A DNA stretch of 64,000 bases. Origin: Halosolutus amylolyticus. GTDB lineage: Archaea; Halobacteriota; Halobacteria; Halobacteriales; Natrialbaceae. The notes under the pieces were generated by a model, which did not search any database, had not been told where the DNA came from, and saw nothing but the letters and a program-made list of their open reading frames with translations. Numbering within the stretch: position 1 is the first letter of the stretch; each line of letters starts with the position of its first letter. The translations under genes and the position numbers were made by a program. The DNA lies in the NCBI RefSeq assembly GCF_023566055.1, contig NZ_JALIQP010000004.1, positions 186,001-250,000 on the forward strand, given 5' to 3'. Shown piece by piece: positions 41,957 through 52,322 of this stretch.

Positions 41957-43093
41957 ATGAGCGTTCCCGGCATCGTCCAGTCTACTCTCGATGGCGAGGA
42001 GATTTCGGCGCGAGTTTCTCTCGGCGGGGAAGACGAACTCTTCATCACCCCCACGAACACCATCATCTATCGCGCCGATGGGCTCCTGAGCGACGAATCG
42101 GTCGACAAATTCCCCCACGACGCCGATCGCCTCACCCTCTCGGAGGGGCGGCGCAAGACCAAGTTCACCCTCGAGTACGCCCTCGAGGGGACCACGGACT
42201 TCTCGGTTCCGGCGAGCAAGACCGACGCCGTGCTCCACCCCGTCCTCGCGGGCGTGTTGAACGGCAACGGCATCACGGACGCCGGCGAGACGGTCGCCAA
42301 GACCTACCGATTCAGCGAACTCACGCTGATCGTCACCAGCGATCGACTCGTCAAGCACATCGGGGAAGCCGTCTGGGACGATGACTACGAGGAGTACCAC
42401 TACGACGACGTGACGAACCTCGAATTCGAGGACGGGAGCGTCGCCACGCAGATCGTCCTCACCGTCGACGGCCGCCCCCAGCGGATCAAGGCCCCGAACG
42501 AGGACGCCAACGACCTTCGGGAACGGCTCCAGCGCGCCCTGTTCGAGTACCACGACGTCGAGTCGCTGGCGGAACTCAACGAGGTCGTGGGCGAGGACGA
42601 CGAGCCGGCGGCCGAGCGGTCCACCGGGACCGTCGACTTCGGTGACGGCGTCGATCCGCTCGACGCGGACCCGCCGGAGCCGGACGACCACGCTGACGAC
42701 GGCGAGCAGACGGTCACGACCGGGGCCAACCGGGCGGAATCTCGGTCCCAGTCGACCGACCCGCTCGCGAGCGACAGCGCGGTGCCGGACGCCGTCGACG
42801 CCAGCCGGGATCGCGATCGACCGGACGGGGCGGCTGATCGATCGCCCCGGCAGGACACCCCGGCGGAGAGTCGCGAGTCGACGGGAATCGATACGGACGA
42901 CCTGCTGGCGGCGGCCGGGAGTTCGTCGGACGTCGCGACGGAGCCGACGTCCGAGCCCGCAAGCGGTCCCGACCCCGAACTGCTCGACCGCCTCGAGGAC
43001 CTCGAGGCGGCCGTCGAACGCCAGAGCGATCGCATCGAGAAACAGCAACAGACGATCGAACAGTTGATCGCGGAACTGCGCCAGGGGCGGTAG
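41957..43093 (+). CDS. DUF7115-like protein with coiled-coil tail
   Basis: The 378-residue protein begins MSVPGIVQSTLDGEEISARVSLGGEDELFITPTNTIIY, a PH-like or DUF7115-type N-terminal domain. A second beta-rich part follows (TLIVTSDRLVKHIGEAVWDDDYEEYHYDD). The middle is a long acidic, disordered region. The C-terminal coiled coil has LEDLEAAVERQSDRIEKQQQTIEQLIAELRQ. TTTATG about 30 bases before 41957 supports this start over the upstream ATG at 41930 or 41858. A membrane-independent binding or scaffold role is likely; the partner is unknown. Confidence 0.85.
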   Translation: MSVPGIVQSTLDGEEISARVSLGGEDELFITPTNTIIYRADGLLSDESVDKFPHDADRLTLSEGRRKTKFTLEYALEGTTDFSVPASKTDAVLHPVLAGVLNGNGITDAGETVAKTYRFSELTLIVTSDRLVKHIGEAVWDDDYEEYHYDDVTNLEFEDGSVATQIVLTVDGRPQRIKAPNEDANDLRERLQRALFEYHDVESLAELNEVVGEDDEPAAERSTGTVDFGDGVDPLDADPPEPDDHADDGEQTVTTGANRAESRSQSTDPLASDSAVPDAVDASRDRDRPDGAADRSPRQDTPAESRESTGIDTDDLLAAAGSSSDVATEPTSEPASGPDPELLDRLEDLEAAVERQSDRIEKQQQTIEQLIAELRQGR

Positions 43094-43114
43094 GTGCGAT
43101 CGTCGCCGGGGGAG

Positions 43115-43537
43115 CTACTCGCGACCGGTCACCTTTCGAATGCACGAGGAGCCGAAGGGGCCGAGTTCGCCGGCCTCGAGGTCGATGAAGTAGCCCGTCG
43201 ACAGCCCCGAGCCACAGCGCTTGCAGGAGAAGTCCCCCTCTTTGGTGATCACGTCCTGCTCGAAGCGGACGTACTGGCGGCTCTTCGGGCGGACGATGCC
43301 GTCCTCCCGATCGATGATGCCCTGCAACTCGGCGCGATCGAGGATGGTCCGGGTTACCGTCGGATCGGTCGTCACCGTCTCGATGCGATCGACGACCGCG
43401 GGAAGCGGGAGCGACTCGTGTTCCAGCCGTTCGAGCAGTGCGAGGCCGAGTGCGACCCGATCGTCGGTCACGTCGTCGGCGGCGGTTCCACCGGTCCCTG
43501 GATCGACGTCGTCGGCGTCCTCGGGGTCGTCGGCCAT
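43115..43537 (-). CDS. DUF5830-like zinc-ribbon protein
   Basis: The 140-residue protein has an acidic N-terminus, a helical domain (DRVALGLALLERLEHESLPLPAVVDRIETV) with a wHTH-like VTRTILDRAELQGIIDREDGIVRPKS, and a zinc-ribbon CKRCGSGLSTGYF...GPFGSSCIRKVTG. It likely binds nucleic acid. It is convergent with the DUF7115-like gene and divergent from the VTT gene. The start at 43537 (MADDPEDADD) gives a typical halophilic N-terminus. Confidence 0.82.
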   Translation of the reverse strand: MADDPEDADDVDPGTGGTAADDVTDDRVALGLALLERLEHESLPLPAVVDRIETVTTDPTVTRTILDRAELQGIIDREDGIVRPKSRQYVRFEQDVITKEGDFSCKRCGSGLSTGYFIDLEAGELGPFGSSCIRKVTGRE

Positions 43538-43632
43538 CGTTGTCTCCTGTTTTCGCCGATCGAATAAACGTTGCGTCGCGCACCCCGAGACGAGGCACAA
43601 AGGCTTCGGTACTCGAGACGAAACTGCGATCG

Positions 43633-44412
43633 ATGTCGTCGGCGACCGGTCGGGCGATCGCTGGACTCCTTCTCGTCAGCGGCCTGGTCGCCGTGGGGAT
43701 GCTGGTCTCGCCGTCGCGGACGATCGAGACCGTCACGGGCCTCGCGTCGGACCCCTACCAGTTCGCGGTCGTCGTCGCGGGGCTCTATCTCGTGCGCCCG
43801 CTGTTCGCCTGGCCGACGACGCCGCTCGCGGTCGTCGTCGGCTACGGCTACGGCGTGGGTCTCGGCGTCCCGATCGCCCTGCTCGGCGTCGTCACCACCG
43901 TGATTCCCGTCTTCGTCGCCGTTCGTCGGCTCACCGGAACCGGGGCGGCTGCCCGCCAGGACGCTGGCACCGACGGCAGGGTCGAGCCCACGGCCGAGTC
44001 CGGACCGGCAACCCCGACAGTGGCTTTCGGCGGGGTGGCTGGGCGGGTTTTCGACCGGACTGGCACCGCGATCGATCGGTACTACGGCGTTGCCGGGCCC
44101 CTTCGCGGCGTCGTCGCGTCACGGCTGGCCCCGATCCCGTCGGACGTGGCGACGGCGACGGCGGCGGTCAGCGACGTTCGACTCCGTCACCTGGTGGTCG
44201 GGACTGCGATCGGCGAACTCCCGTGGACGGTCGCCGCGGTCGTCGTCGGCGCGTCGGCCGCGACGGTGACGACCGCCGGGCTCGGTGACGTCGGGATCCG
44301 TCTCACGGTCGGTTGTGCCATCGCGGCAGGCGTCTTGCTCACGGGACCGGTCTATCGCGTGGCCCGAACCCGGCGGGGATCGACGGAGTCGGGGCACGGG
44401 GCGGACGGCTGA
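43633..44412 (+). CDS. VTT-domain (TVP38/DedA-like) membrane protein
   Basis: The 259-residue protein has about five membrane segments in the VTT/SNARE-associated arrangement: AIAGLLLVSGLVAVGMLV, FAVVVAGLYLVRPLFAWPTTPLAVVVGYGYG, ALLGVVTTVIPVFVAV, then RYYGVAGPLRGVVASRLAPIPSDVATATAAV and IGELPWTVAAVVVGAS. The membrane-embedded proline-bearing motifs are present. Such proteins are linked to lipid scrambling or membrane homeostasis. A longer frame from 43438 is rejected. The stop runs directly into the palindrome at 44412. Confidence 0.82.
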   Translation: MSSATGRAIAGLLLVSGLVAVGMLVSPSRTIETVTGLASDPYQFAVVVAGLYLVRPLFAWPTTPLAVVVGYGYGVGLGVPIALLGVVTTVIPVFVAVRRLTGTGAAARQDAGTDGRVEPTAESGPATPTVAFGGVAGRVFDRTGTAIDRYYGVAGPLRGVVASRLAPIPSDVATATAAVSDVRLRHLVVGTAIGELPWTVAAVVVGASAATVTTAGLGDVGIRLTVGCAIAAGVLLTGPVYRVARTRRGSTESGHGADG

Positions 44413-44484
44413 TACGGATTGCTGTACCGGTGCAACCGCGGACGGGTCGCGGTTGCGCCGGCCACGACGTACGGGAGTCCGTAT
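44412..44484. repeat. Dispersed double palindrome, second copy
   Basis: ATACGGATTGCTGTA (44412-44426) and a degraded right arm ending TCCGTAT (44478-44484) flank the inner arms CCGGTGCAACCGCG (44427-44440) and CGCGGTTGCGCCGG (44448-44461). It abuts the stop codon of the VTT gene between convergent genes, exactly like 21382-21463. Confidence 0.85.
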
Positions 44485-44490
44485 GAACGG

Positions 44491-45015
44491 TCACCGACCG
44501 CCGATGTCTTCGACGAGCGAATCGCCCATGGCTTTCAGGTCCGACTCGAGTCGCTGGTAGGCCTCGGTGCCCTCGAGGTCGTCGACCGAGTGTTCGTCTT
44601 CGAGCGTCTCCATCTTGTTCGAGAGCGCCTCGAGTTCGCGGCGGCCGTCGTCGGAGTACCGCGATTGCACGCGGAGGTTCTCGATGATTCGGGTCAGTTG
44701 CACTCGCGTCACCGGTTTGGTGACGTAGTCGTCGATGTCGAGTTCGACGATGTCGAGTCCGGGATCGACGGCGGTGACCATGATCACCCAGCAGTCGTAT
44801 CCCTGCCGTCGGATTTCGTCGAGCACGTCGTCCCCGGTGGTGTCGGGAAGGTGGCGATCGAGCAGGACGACGTCGACGTTCCCGTGCATCTGTTCCAGCG
44901 CCGATCGGCCGTCGTAGGCGGTCAGGACGTCGTACTCTTCGTCGACCCACATCGCGTAGAGGTCCGCGAGTTCCTGCTCGTCATCGACGACGAGGATCGT
45001 CGGTTGTGTAGCCAT
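44491..45015 (-). CDS. HalX-domain response regulator
   Basis: The 174-residue protein has a complete receiver: acidic pair Asp11-Asp12 (VVDDEQ), phospho-acceptor Asp53 in VVLLDRHLPD, Thr81 in VMVTA-type strand (IMVTAVD), and Lys100 in DYVTKPV. A C-terminal HalX-type helical region follows (TRIIENLRVQSRYSDDGRRELEALSNKMETLE). Without a DNA-binding domain, it likely relays phosphate to partners. No adjacent kinase is present; the histidine kinase at 53881 is 9 kb away. Confidence 0.93.
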   Translation of the reverse strand: MATQPTILVVDDEQELADLYAMWVDEEYDVLTAYDGRSALEQMHGNVDVVLLDRHLPDTTGDDVLDEIRRQGYDCWVIMVTAVDPGLDIVELDIDDYVTKPVTRVQLTRIIENLRVQSRYSDDGRRELEALSNKMETLEDEHSVDDLEGTEAYQRLESDLKAMGDSLVEDIGGR

Positions 45016-45098
45016 GGAGGTGGTTCGTCCGTGACGACAGACCGTCGTCTTGTATCAGTTCCGCCGAACTCACGCACTGAGTCGTCCGATCGTCGACG

Positions 45099-45239
45099 TC
45101 AGGACTGCCAGAACGGGTCCGAGCAGTCGTAGACGACCCCGTGTTGTGGACAGACGTACTTGCAGTGGCGCCTGAACAGGGGCTGGTCACACCGGGGGCA
45201 GGGTCGTCCACCCTTCTCGGCTTCCTCGTCGTCGGTCAT
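45099..45239 (-). CDS. Small zinc-finger protein, 46 residues
   Basis: The minus-strand frame begins MTDDEEAEKGGRPCPRCDQP and continues with HCKYVCPQHGVVYDCSDPFW. Two CxxC-type pairs (CPRC, CKYVC) plus a later Cys and His make a likely zinc ribbon. CCTTACTACC about 30 bases upstream is a plausible promoter. It resembles the HVO_2523-type micro-proteins of Haloferax, an identification from memory. Cytoplasmic; target unknown. Confidence 0.75.
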   Translation of the reverse strand: MTDDEEAEKGGRPCPRCDQPLFRRHCKYVCPQHGVVYDCSDPFWQS

Positions 45240-45379
45240 CGCGGCTAGCTACTCGCGTCGGGGTAGTAAGGACTCGGAAAGGGGCGTCGAAAATCGATTC
45301 GGCTCGATCGCAGTTCCGTCCCGGCGTCACATCGAAACCGGACCGCCGTGGGGCCCGTCAGGAACGGTCTAACCGGGCC

Positions 45380-48300
45380 TCAGCACTCGCTCCAGCCACA
45401 GGACTCGCAGGTCTTGCAGCCTTCGGAGTAGTACAGCGACAGCGAGCCACAGTCGGGACACTCCGGCGATTCGCCGGCGTCGATGAGGTCCTGCGTGGCG
45501 TCGTCCGATTCGCTCGCGGCCGCCGCCCCGCCGTCGGTCTTGGGCCCGTCGGGGTCGACTGCCTCGGGGTCAGCCGACTCTTCCAAGGTCTGCTGGGTCG
45601 GATACGGCTTGTCGATCTCGTCCTCGAGATAGCGGCGCATCGCGGTCCCGATCGCGTCCGGGATCGACTGGATCTGTTCGCCCTTGTCCCAGGCGACCTT
45701 CGGCGAGCGGGTGCCACAGAGTTCGTCGACGATCTCCTCGGGGTCGACGCCCGAGCGCAGCGAGGTCGAGATGACCTTCGCCAGCGCCTCGGTGAAGGAG
45801 TTCGTGAAGCCTCCCGAGTGGCCGATATTCGCGAACAGCTCGAACGGCTGGCCCGTCTCGGGATCCTCGTTGATCGTCACGTAGACCTTCCCGTAGCCGG
45901 TGTCGATCCGCTGGCTAACGCCCTGGAGCGCGTCTGGCCGCTCGCGTTTCTCGGTGAAGTCGACGTGGACCGGTTCTTCGCCGTCGGCGTCGCCGACCAG
46001 CGAGTCGAGTTCCTCCTCGAGGACGTCCTGAACCTCCTCGCTCTCGAGGAACGCCTCGAGGCCGCCGAAGATCTCGTCGATCTGTTCGACCAGCGCCTCG
46101 GCGGCCTCGGTCTCGTCGGCGAAGTCGGTGTTTTTCGCACGCGTCGTCAGCACCTGCTTGCTGCGGGTGCCATCGCGGTAATACGTAACCCCCTTGCCGC
46201 CGTGCTCGTAGATGTACTCGAAGACGTCCTTGGCGTCCTCGACCGTCGAGTCGTTCGGCGCGTTGACGGTCTTCGAAATCGCGGAGTCGACGCCCTCCTG
46301 ACAGGCGACCTGCACGCCGGCGTGCTCTTTCGCCGAGAGGTCGCCGGTCGTGACGAACAGTTCGCCGATGGCGTCCGGCACCGTCGAGAGCCCCTCGACG
46401 CCGTTGAACTGGTTCGTCGCCATCTGCTCTTGAGCCTCCTCTTTCACCGCTTCGACGTCGATGTCGTTGTCCTCCAGCACCCGGAGGAAGTAGTCGTCGA
46501 ACTCGACGAGCATCTCGTCGCCCTGGACGTCGTCGGAGACGTTCTTGTAGTAGGCGACGTTGTAGATCGGTTCGCAGCCGCCCGTGGTGTTGCCGACCAT
46601 CGAGGTCGTGCCGGTCGGGGCGATAGTCGTCGTGTTGTGGTTCCGGATCGGGAACCCGTCCTCCCAGTCGTCGGCGTCGAGGCCGGTCTGGTGCTCGAAC
46701 CACTCGCAGTACTCGGTCGGGTTCGCGTACTTGGACTTGTCCCACTCGTCGAAGCTTCCGCGCTCCGTGGCGAGTTCGTGGGAGGTCCACTTCGACTCGT
46801 GATTGATGTGGGTCATCAGCTGGCGCGCGACCTCGTTGGAGGCCTCGCTGCCGTACTCCATGCCGAGCTGGATGTACAGCTGGGCCAGTCCCATGATTCC
46901 CAGTCCGATCTTGCGCATCTCCCGGACCTTCTGTTCGATCTTCTCGACCGGGAAGTCGCTCATCGTGACGACGTTCTCGAGGAACCGCGTTCCCATCTCG
47001 ATGCGGCGATCGAACTCCTCGAAGTCGACGGCGTCCGCGAGGAAGGCGTCGACGGCCTCGGCGAGCGAGTCGTACTCGTCGCCGTGCTCGTCGTACCAGA
47101 CGCGCCAGTCGGGCGCCTCGAGGTCCGCGAGCGTCGAGAGGTTGATGTGGCCGAGGTTACAGGCCTCGTACTCCTCGAGCGGCTGTTCGCCACAGGGGTT
47201 CGTCGCGAGGATGCGGTGGTCGGGGTGTTTCTCGACGTCGAAGGAGTGTTGCTTGTTGACGCGCTCGAGGTAGATGACGCCGGGTTCGCCGTTCTCGTGG
47301 GCGCCCTCGACGATGTCGTCCCAGAGCTCTTCGGCCGGGATCGACAGTTCCTCGCCGACCTCGACGTGCTCGGCGAGGCCGAACATCTCGTAGAGCTCCC
47401 TGGTCTCCTCGGTGGCGATGTGTGGCTCGCCCGTCCGGGGGTTGGTGAACGTGAACTCCTCGCCGTTCTGCAGGGCCTCCATGAAGTCGTCCGTGATCCC
47501 GACGGAGATGTTGAAATTCGAGAGGTGCCCTTCGACGGCGTTCCGGAGATGCTCGGGGACCCGGCCCTCGTCGTCGATGAGTTCGCGAGCCTCCTCCAGG
47601 GCTTCCTGGAAGGAGTTGTGCGTGAAGTCGTCGGGGTCGTTCAGGCGCAGCGTTTCGGCCAGCGAGACGTCCTTGTTCTTGGCGTGGATGAACTGGATGA
47701 CGTCCGGGTGGGAGACGCGCATGACACCCATCTGTGCGCCCCGTCGAGCGCCGCCCTGGGCGATCGTCTCGCACATCTGGTCGTACGTGCGCATGAACGT
47801 GATCGGCCCGGACGCGATGCCGCCGGTCGAGCCGACGGCGTCGCCGTAGGGACGGAGCCGCCAGAAGGCATAACCCATGCCGCCACCGCTCTGGAAGACC
47901 TGCGCGGCTTCCTTGGCGGTCTGGTGGATGTCGTCGATGTCGTCCTCGGGGGAGTCGACGAAACACGCCGAGAGCTGCTGGAGCTCGTCGCCGGCGTTCA
48001 TCAGGGTCGGCGAGTTCGGCATGAAGTCGAGGTTCTCCATCATCCCCTGGAACTCGTCGGCGACGTCCTCGACGTGGTCGCGGATGTCGTCGGGGAGTTC
48101 GGGGACGACGGTGTCGTAGGCGAACTTGTTGACGTTGTAGATAGACAGCGCCGTCTCGGCAGTGTCCCCTGCAGCGGTTCCAGCACCGAACACCTCCTCG
48201 GCGAGTTCGTCACGCCGCGGGTGGTCGGGCTTGAGCTGGTCCGGCGTGACCGTGATCTCGACGTCTCGCCGTTCGGCCTCGAAGACGGCCTCCGCGAGCG

Positions 48301-48493
48301 CGATGTTCTTGCTGACCCGGTCGAAGAGATCCTCCTGTTCCTCGACGAGGTCGCCGTCCGCGTCCTTGCGCAGGTAGCGCGCCGGGAGGATGTTGTGATA
48401 GGCGTTGTCCGTCAGCCGTTCCTCGAGCGTGTCGCCGTCGGTGCGCTTGATGGGAAGGGTGAGTTCTTCCGCGGAGAGTTCCGACTCGCTCAT
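45380..48493 (-). CDS. nrdJ: Adenosylcobalamin-dependent ribonucleotide reductase (class II)
   Basis: The 1037-residue protein is a full-length class II RNR. Visible are MPNSPTLMNAGDELQQLSACFV (first active-site Cys region) and NPCGEQPLEEYEACNLGHINLS. Further on are GLGIMGLAQLYIQLGMEYGSE, GTTSMVGNTTGGCEPIYNV and the C-terminal cysteine-rich tail CPDCGSLSLYYSEGCKTCESC, a redox/zinc tail. It makes deoxyribonucleotides from ribonucleoside diphosphates using B12. Length and layout match the NrdJ-Z-type archaeal enzymes. TTTTAAGG near 48600 on the minus strand may be its promoter, giving a leader of about 80 bases. Confidence 0.95.
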   Translation of the reverse strand: MSESELSAEELTLPIKRTDGDTLEERLTDNAYHNILPARYLRKDADGDLVEEQEDLFDRVSKNIALAEAVFEAERRDVEITVTPDQLKPDHPRRDELAEEVFGAGTAAGDTAETALSIYNVNKFAYDTVVPELPDDIRDHVEDVADEFQGMMENLDFMPNSPTLMNAGDELQQLSACFVDSPEDDIDDIHQTAKEAAQVFQSGGGMGYAFWRLRPYGDAVGSTGGIASGPITFMRTYDQMCETIAQGGARRGAQMGVMRVSHPDVIQFIHAKNKDVSLAETLRLNDPDDFTHNSFQEALEEARELIDDEGRVPEHLRNAVEGHLSNFNISVGITDDFMEALQNGEEFTFTNPRTGEPHIATEETRELYEMFGLAEHVEVGEELSIPAEELWDDIVEGAHENGEPGVIYLERVNKQHSFDVEKHPDHRILATNPCGEQPLEEYEACNLGHINLSTLADLEAPDWRVWYDEHGDEYDSLAEAVDAFLADAVDFEEFDRRIEMGTRFLENVVTMSDFPVEKIEQKVREMRKIGLGIMGLAQLYIQLGMEYGSEASNEVARQLMTHINHESKWTSHELATERGSFDEWDKSKYANPTEYCEWFEHQTGLDADDWEDGFPIRNHNTTTIAPTGTTSMVGNTTGGCEPIYNVAYYKNVSDDVQGDEMLVEFDDYFLRVLEDNDIDVEAVKEEAQEQMATNQFNGVEGLSTVPDAIGELFVTTGDLSAKEHAGVQVACQEGVDSAISKTVNAPNDSTVEDAKDVFEYIYEHGGKGVTYYRDGTRSKQVLTTRAKNTDFADETEAAEALVEQIDEIFGGLEAFLESEEVQDVLEEELDSLVGDADGEEPVHVDFTEKRERPDALQGVSQRIDTGYGKVYVTINEDPETGQPFELFANIGHSGGFTNSFTEALAKVISTSLRSGVDPEEIVDELCGTRSPKVAWDKGEQIQSIPDAIGTAMRRYLEDEIDKPYPTQQTLEESADPEAVDPDGPKTDGGAAAASESDDATQDLIDAGESPECPDCGSLSLYYSEGCKTCESCGWSEC

Positions 48494-48976
48494 GCGCGGG
48501 TCACCTCGTCGCTACCCCGCTGCCGCATACCGATTCTGGCGTGGGGCCGGGTCCTGTCTTGCATCATTCGTGACGAAGGTCTGGTATTCATGCATCCACC
48601 TTAAAATGTGTGATCCCATCCTACTTTGCTTGTAATAGTCCAATTCTGGTTGTATAGATGTTTCTGTTTTCTGTCGTGTTCGATGCGGAGCACGACCGGC
48701 GAAACGGGCGTCTCCTGTGCTGTGAGACACTACGTGGCCGACGGTCTTAACGATTTTCAGAGCGGCGTGAAAGTGGCCCCGATCGAACGTATTCGCCGTT
48801 CCCTCGCGTGGTTTTCTCTTTCACGCCGGTACCTCCGGTGATCTCGTCGGCGCCATCCGCTCGTCACGCCGTCGCCGGACGACTCGACCCGACGGGTCAG
48901 CGATCGACACACTCGTCGTCGACAGTGTGTCACAGTATCCAGAAAGATTACGTCCTTTCAGTGCGGGGATGGGTGT
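48494..48976. other. Intergenic region upstream of ribonucleotide reductase
   Basis: About 480 bases without a supported gene. It contains the likely nrdJ promoter (TTTTAAGG near 48600) and an AT-rich stretch at 48600-48680. No B12 riboswitch box was recognised by eye. Confidence 0.5.
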
Positions 48977-49162
48977 ATGATCGAACCACTGACATCGGGC
49001 TCGGCGATCCTCCTCGCGCTGGCAGTGCTCGCTGCCATCGCCGTCGCCATCGTCGCGATCCGAATCGCGATCAAACTGGCCATCCGCGTCGGCATCGTCG
49101 CCGCGATCGTCCTCGCGGCGCTCTGGGCAACCGGGACGCTCGAACTGCTCCCCGGCGTCTGA
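48977..49162 (+). CDS. Small membrane protein, 61 residues
   Basis: The 61-residue protein consists of a long hydrophobic helix pair: AILLALAVLAAIAVAIVAIRIAIKLAIRVGIVAAIVLAALWATG. The two Arg/Lys residues between halves suggest a hairpin or a single amphipathic span. The C-terminus LELLPGV is short. The start precedes a conserved-looking MIEPLTSGSA. The function is unknown. It lies in a promoter-poor region between nrdJ and trp. Confidence 0.65.
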   Translation: MIEPLTSGSAILLALAVLAAIAVAIVAIRIAIKLAIRVGIVAAIVLAALWATGTLELLPGV

Positions 49163-49318
49163 TCGTCCGATACGGATCGCATCGCGTCAACGTGGATCCG
49201 TGCCGACTACGAGACGGTTCTGGACCGTCTCCCCGTCGGATTCGCGTATCGCTTCTCCTGACGACGCGCGGTCGTGTTCGGTTCACGTCGCGAGAGGACA
49301 GTCCATAGTGCCGTTCGA

Positions 49319-49950
<632 letters not shown>

Positions 49951-49954
<4 letters not shown>

Positions 49955-51666
49955 CGGCCCACCTCCGGGGTCGTCTCGAGGTCCTCAACCGGGGTGTCCC
50001 TCGCGGTACCCGTCTCGGCCCCGTCGCGTTCGATCGCCTCGATCGCCGCGAGCACGCCGCCCATCTTCTTCTCGGTCTCCTCGTACTCGGCTTCGGGGTC
50101 GCTGTCCGCGACGAGTCCTGCGCCAGCCTGGACCGTGATCCGATCGGTCTCGGGTCGCGGCTCTCCCTCCCGCTCGCCTGCGGCGCGTGGCGCCGCGCCT
50201 GCTTCCACCGTAGCCGTCCGGATCACGATCGCGAAGTCGGCGTCGCCGGTCCAGGAGTAGTAGCCGACGCCGCCGCCGTAGAGTCCGCGGGGGTTGGCTT
50301 CCAGATCGTCGATGATCTCCATGGCCCGGATCTTCGGCGCGCCCGAGAGGGTTCCGGCGGGGAACGAGGCGCGGGTCGCGTCGAACGCGTCCGCGTCGGC
50401 CGCCAGGTCACCCGTCACGGTCGACTCGATGTGCTGGACGTGGCTGTACTTGAGGACGTTCATGAACTCGTCGACCCGGACGGATCCCGGTTCGGCGACG
50501 CGGCGCACATCGTTTCGTGCGAGATCGACGAGCATCGTGTGCTCGGCGCGTTCCTTCTCGTCGGCCAGCATCTCGCCCGCGAGTCGGCGATCCTCGACGG
50601 GACTCGCTCCCCGATCACAGGTGCCGGCGATCGGGTTCGCCATGACCTCGCGCCCGCGCACAGAGACCAGCGTCTCGGGGCTCGCGCCGACGACGGTGCG
50701 GTCGTCGTGCTCGAGCAGGTACATGTACGGCGACGGGTTCACGTCGCGCATGGCCTCGTAGAAGCCGATCGGATCGATCTCGCCGTACAGTTCCCGCGTC
50801 CGCGAGACGACGCCCTGGTAGATGTCGCCGTCGAGGACGTGCTCTTTCGCCCGCCGGACGCTCTCCTCGTACTCGGCTTTCGGCCCGGCGACTTCCGAGT
50901 CACGGACGAACCCGCCCGTCTCCGGGGGCTCGGCCTCACGGAGGGTGTCCGCGACCGCGGCGGCCTCCGATCGGAGCTCGTCGTAGACCGCGTTCGGGTC
51001 GTCGTCGGCCTCCAGTACCGGCGTGAAGACGAGCGAGACCGTTCCCTCGAGTTCGTCGAACGCGAGGGTCTTCGTGTTCAGGACGAACTGGGCGTCCGGG
51101 AACCGCGATTCGGGCCGCTCGAGACCCACCTCCTCGAGCCAGAGGTCGTAGACGGCGTCGTAGGCGATGAAGCCGACGAGACCGCCCTCGAGGTGCTGGC
51201 GATCGTGTTCCGGCAGGTTCGCGAGTCGGACGTCGGGGAGCGCACCCCGGAGCGCGTCGATCGTATCGCCCTCGACGTCGGGGTCGATCAGGTCGGTCGG
51301 GGCGTCCGCGGAGAGGGCCTCGACGGTCGTTCCCTCGGGGCCGACCGTCACCACGGCCTCGGGATCGTAGCCGACGTAGGAGAACCGGGCGTGGCGCTCG
51401 GCCTCGGCGGAACTCGGCCGGAACGCGCCGTCCGGGTCGCTCGAGGCCGTCTTTTCGGCGCTCTCGAGCAGGAACGCGTACGACGATCGGTCGCGGTCGC
51501 TCCCGTTCGATCGGCCGGTGAGCGCGGCGTACGCCGCCAGGGGTGACGTATCGAGATCGAACGTCGCGACGGCGCGGACGACCGCCGGGCGCTCCTCGCG
51601 TCCGCCCGCGTGGTCGATGAATTCGTCTCGATCGACGTCCAGCGTGGGGGTGTCGGAGTCGGTCAT
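49951..51666 (-). CDS. trpE: Anthranilate synthase component I
   Basis: The 571-residue protein is a chorismate-utilising enzyme. It shows the N-terminal domain with LEGGLVGFIAYDAVYDLWL and the catalytic core with SPYMYLLEHDDRTVVGASPETLVSVRGREV, IAGTCDRGASPVEDRRLAGEM, FPAGTLSGAPKIRAMEII and YYSWTGDADFAIVIRTATV. It converts chorismate to anthranilate with TrpG. Overlaps of 4 bases with both neighbours show tight translational coupling. The N-terminal region includes a halophilic insert around residues 40-70. Confidence 0.95.
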
Positions 51667-52322
51667 GGTGAGGAGGTGTGTACCGATCGGGTGGCGGTCG
51701 TCGCCCGGTCGACGAACGATCGCACGGCGTCGTCGTCCTTGACGCCTCCCTCGGCCTCGACGCCGCTCGCGACGTCGACGGCGAATGGATCGACGGTCCG
51801 GACGGCCGCCGCGACGTTGTCGGGGGTGAGGCCCCCGGCGAGGATCAGCGGCACGTCGAGATCGGTCGCGACGGCCCGGGTCCGCTCCCAGTCGTGCGTG
51901 TCGCCGGTTCCGCCGCCACCGTCGTCGCTCGTCGAATCGACCAGGAGGGCGTCGACGACGTCGTCGTACCGCGCGGCGGTCTCGGCCTCGTCGGCGTCGA
52001 TCGCCACCAGGATCTCCGCGTCGACGGCCGCACGGACCGTGGCGAGTTCCTCGACTGACAGCCCGCCGTGGATCTGGATCGCGTCGGGAGCGACCGCCTC
52101 GACGAGGTCGATCGCCTCCCCGGGCGTCTCCGGCATCGTCACCAGCACGCTCGTGACGAACGGCGGGACGGCCGCCGCGAGGGCCGCGGCCCGCTCCCGC
52201 GAGACCTCCCGCGGCGTGTCGACGGGCACGTCACAGATGATCCCGACGGCGTCGGCGCCGGCGTCGATCGCCGTCTCGAGGTCGTCGTCGGTGGTCAGGC
52301 CACAGATCTTCACGCGCGTCAT
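51663..52322 (-). CDS. trpF: Phosphoribosylanthranilate isomerase
   Basis: The 219-residue TIM-barrel enzyme starts TRVKICGLTTDDD, with the catalytic Cys7, and has IQIHGG and LILAGGLTPDNVAAAV, ending with SGVEAEGGVKD. It isomerises phosphoribosylanthranilate in tryptophan synthesis. It overlaps trpD and trpE by 4 bases on each side. Confidence 0.95.
   Translation of the reverse strand: MTRVKICGLTTDDDLETAIDAGADAVGIICDVPVDTPREVSRERAAALAAAVPPFVTSVLVTMPETPGEAIDLVEAVAPDAIQIHGGLSVEELATVRAAVDAEILVAIDADEAETAARYDDVVDALLVDSTSDDGGGGTGDTHDWERTRAVATDLDVPLILAGGLTPDNVAAAVRTVDPFAVDVASGVEAEGGVKDDDAVRSFVDRATTATRSVHTSSP

Noticed and set aside
45818-48604. Plus-strand frame of about 930 codons over the ribonucleotide reductase
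   Set aside because: It is antisense to nrdJ, which is unmistakable; the frame is another shadow.
48494-48730. Possible short upstream frame or B12 riboswitch before nrdJ
   Set aside because: A short frame ends near nrdJ but its ATG sits too close to the TATA-like box, and I could not find a B12-box pattern by eye. A covariance-model search would be decisive.
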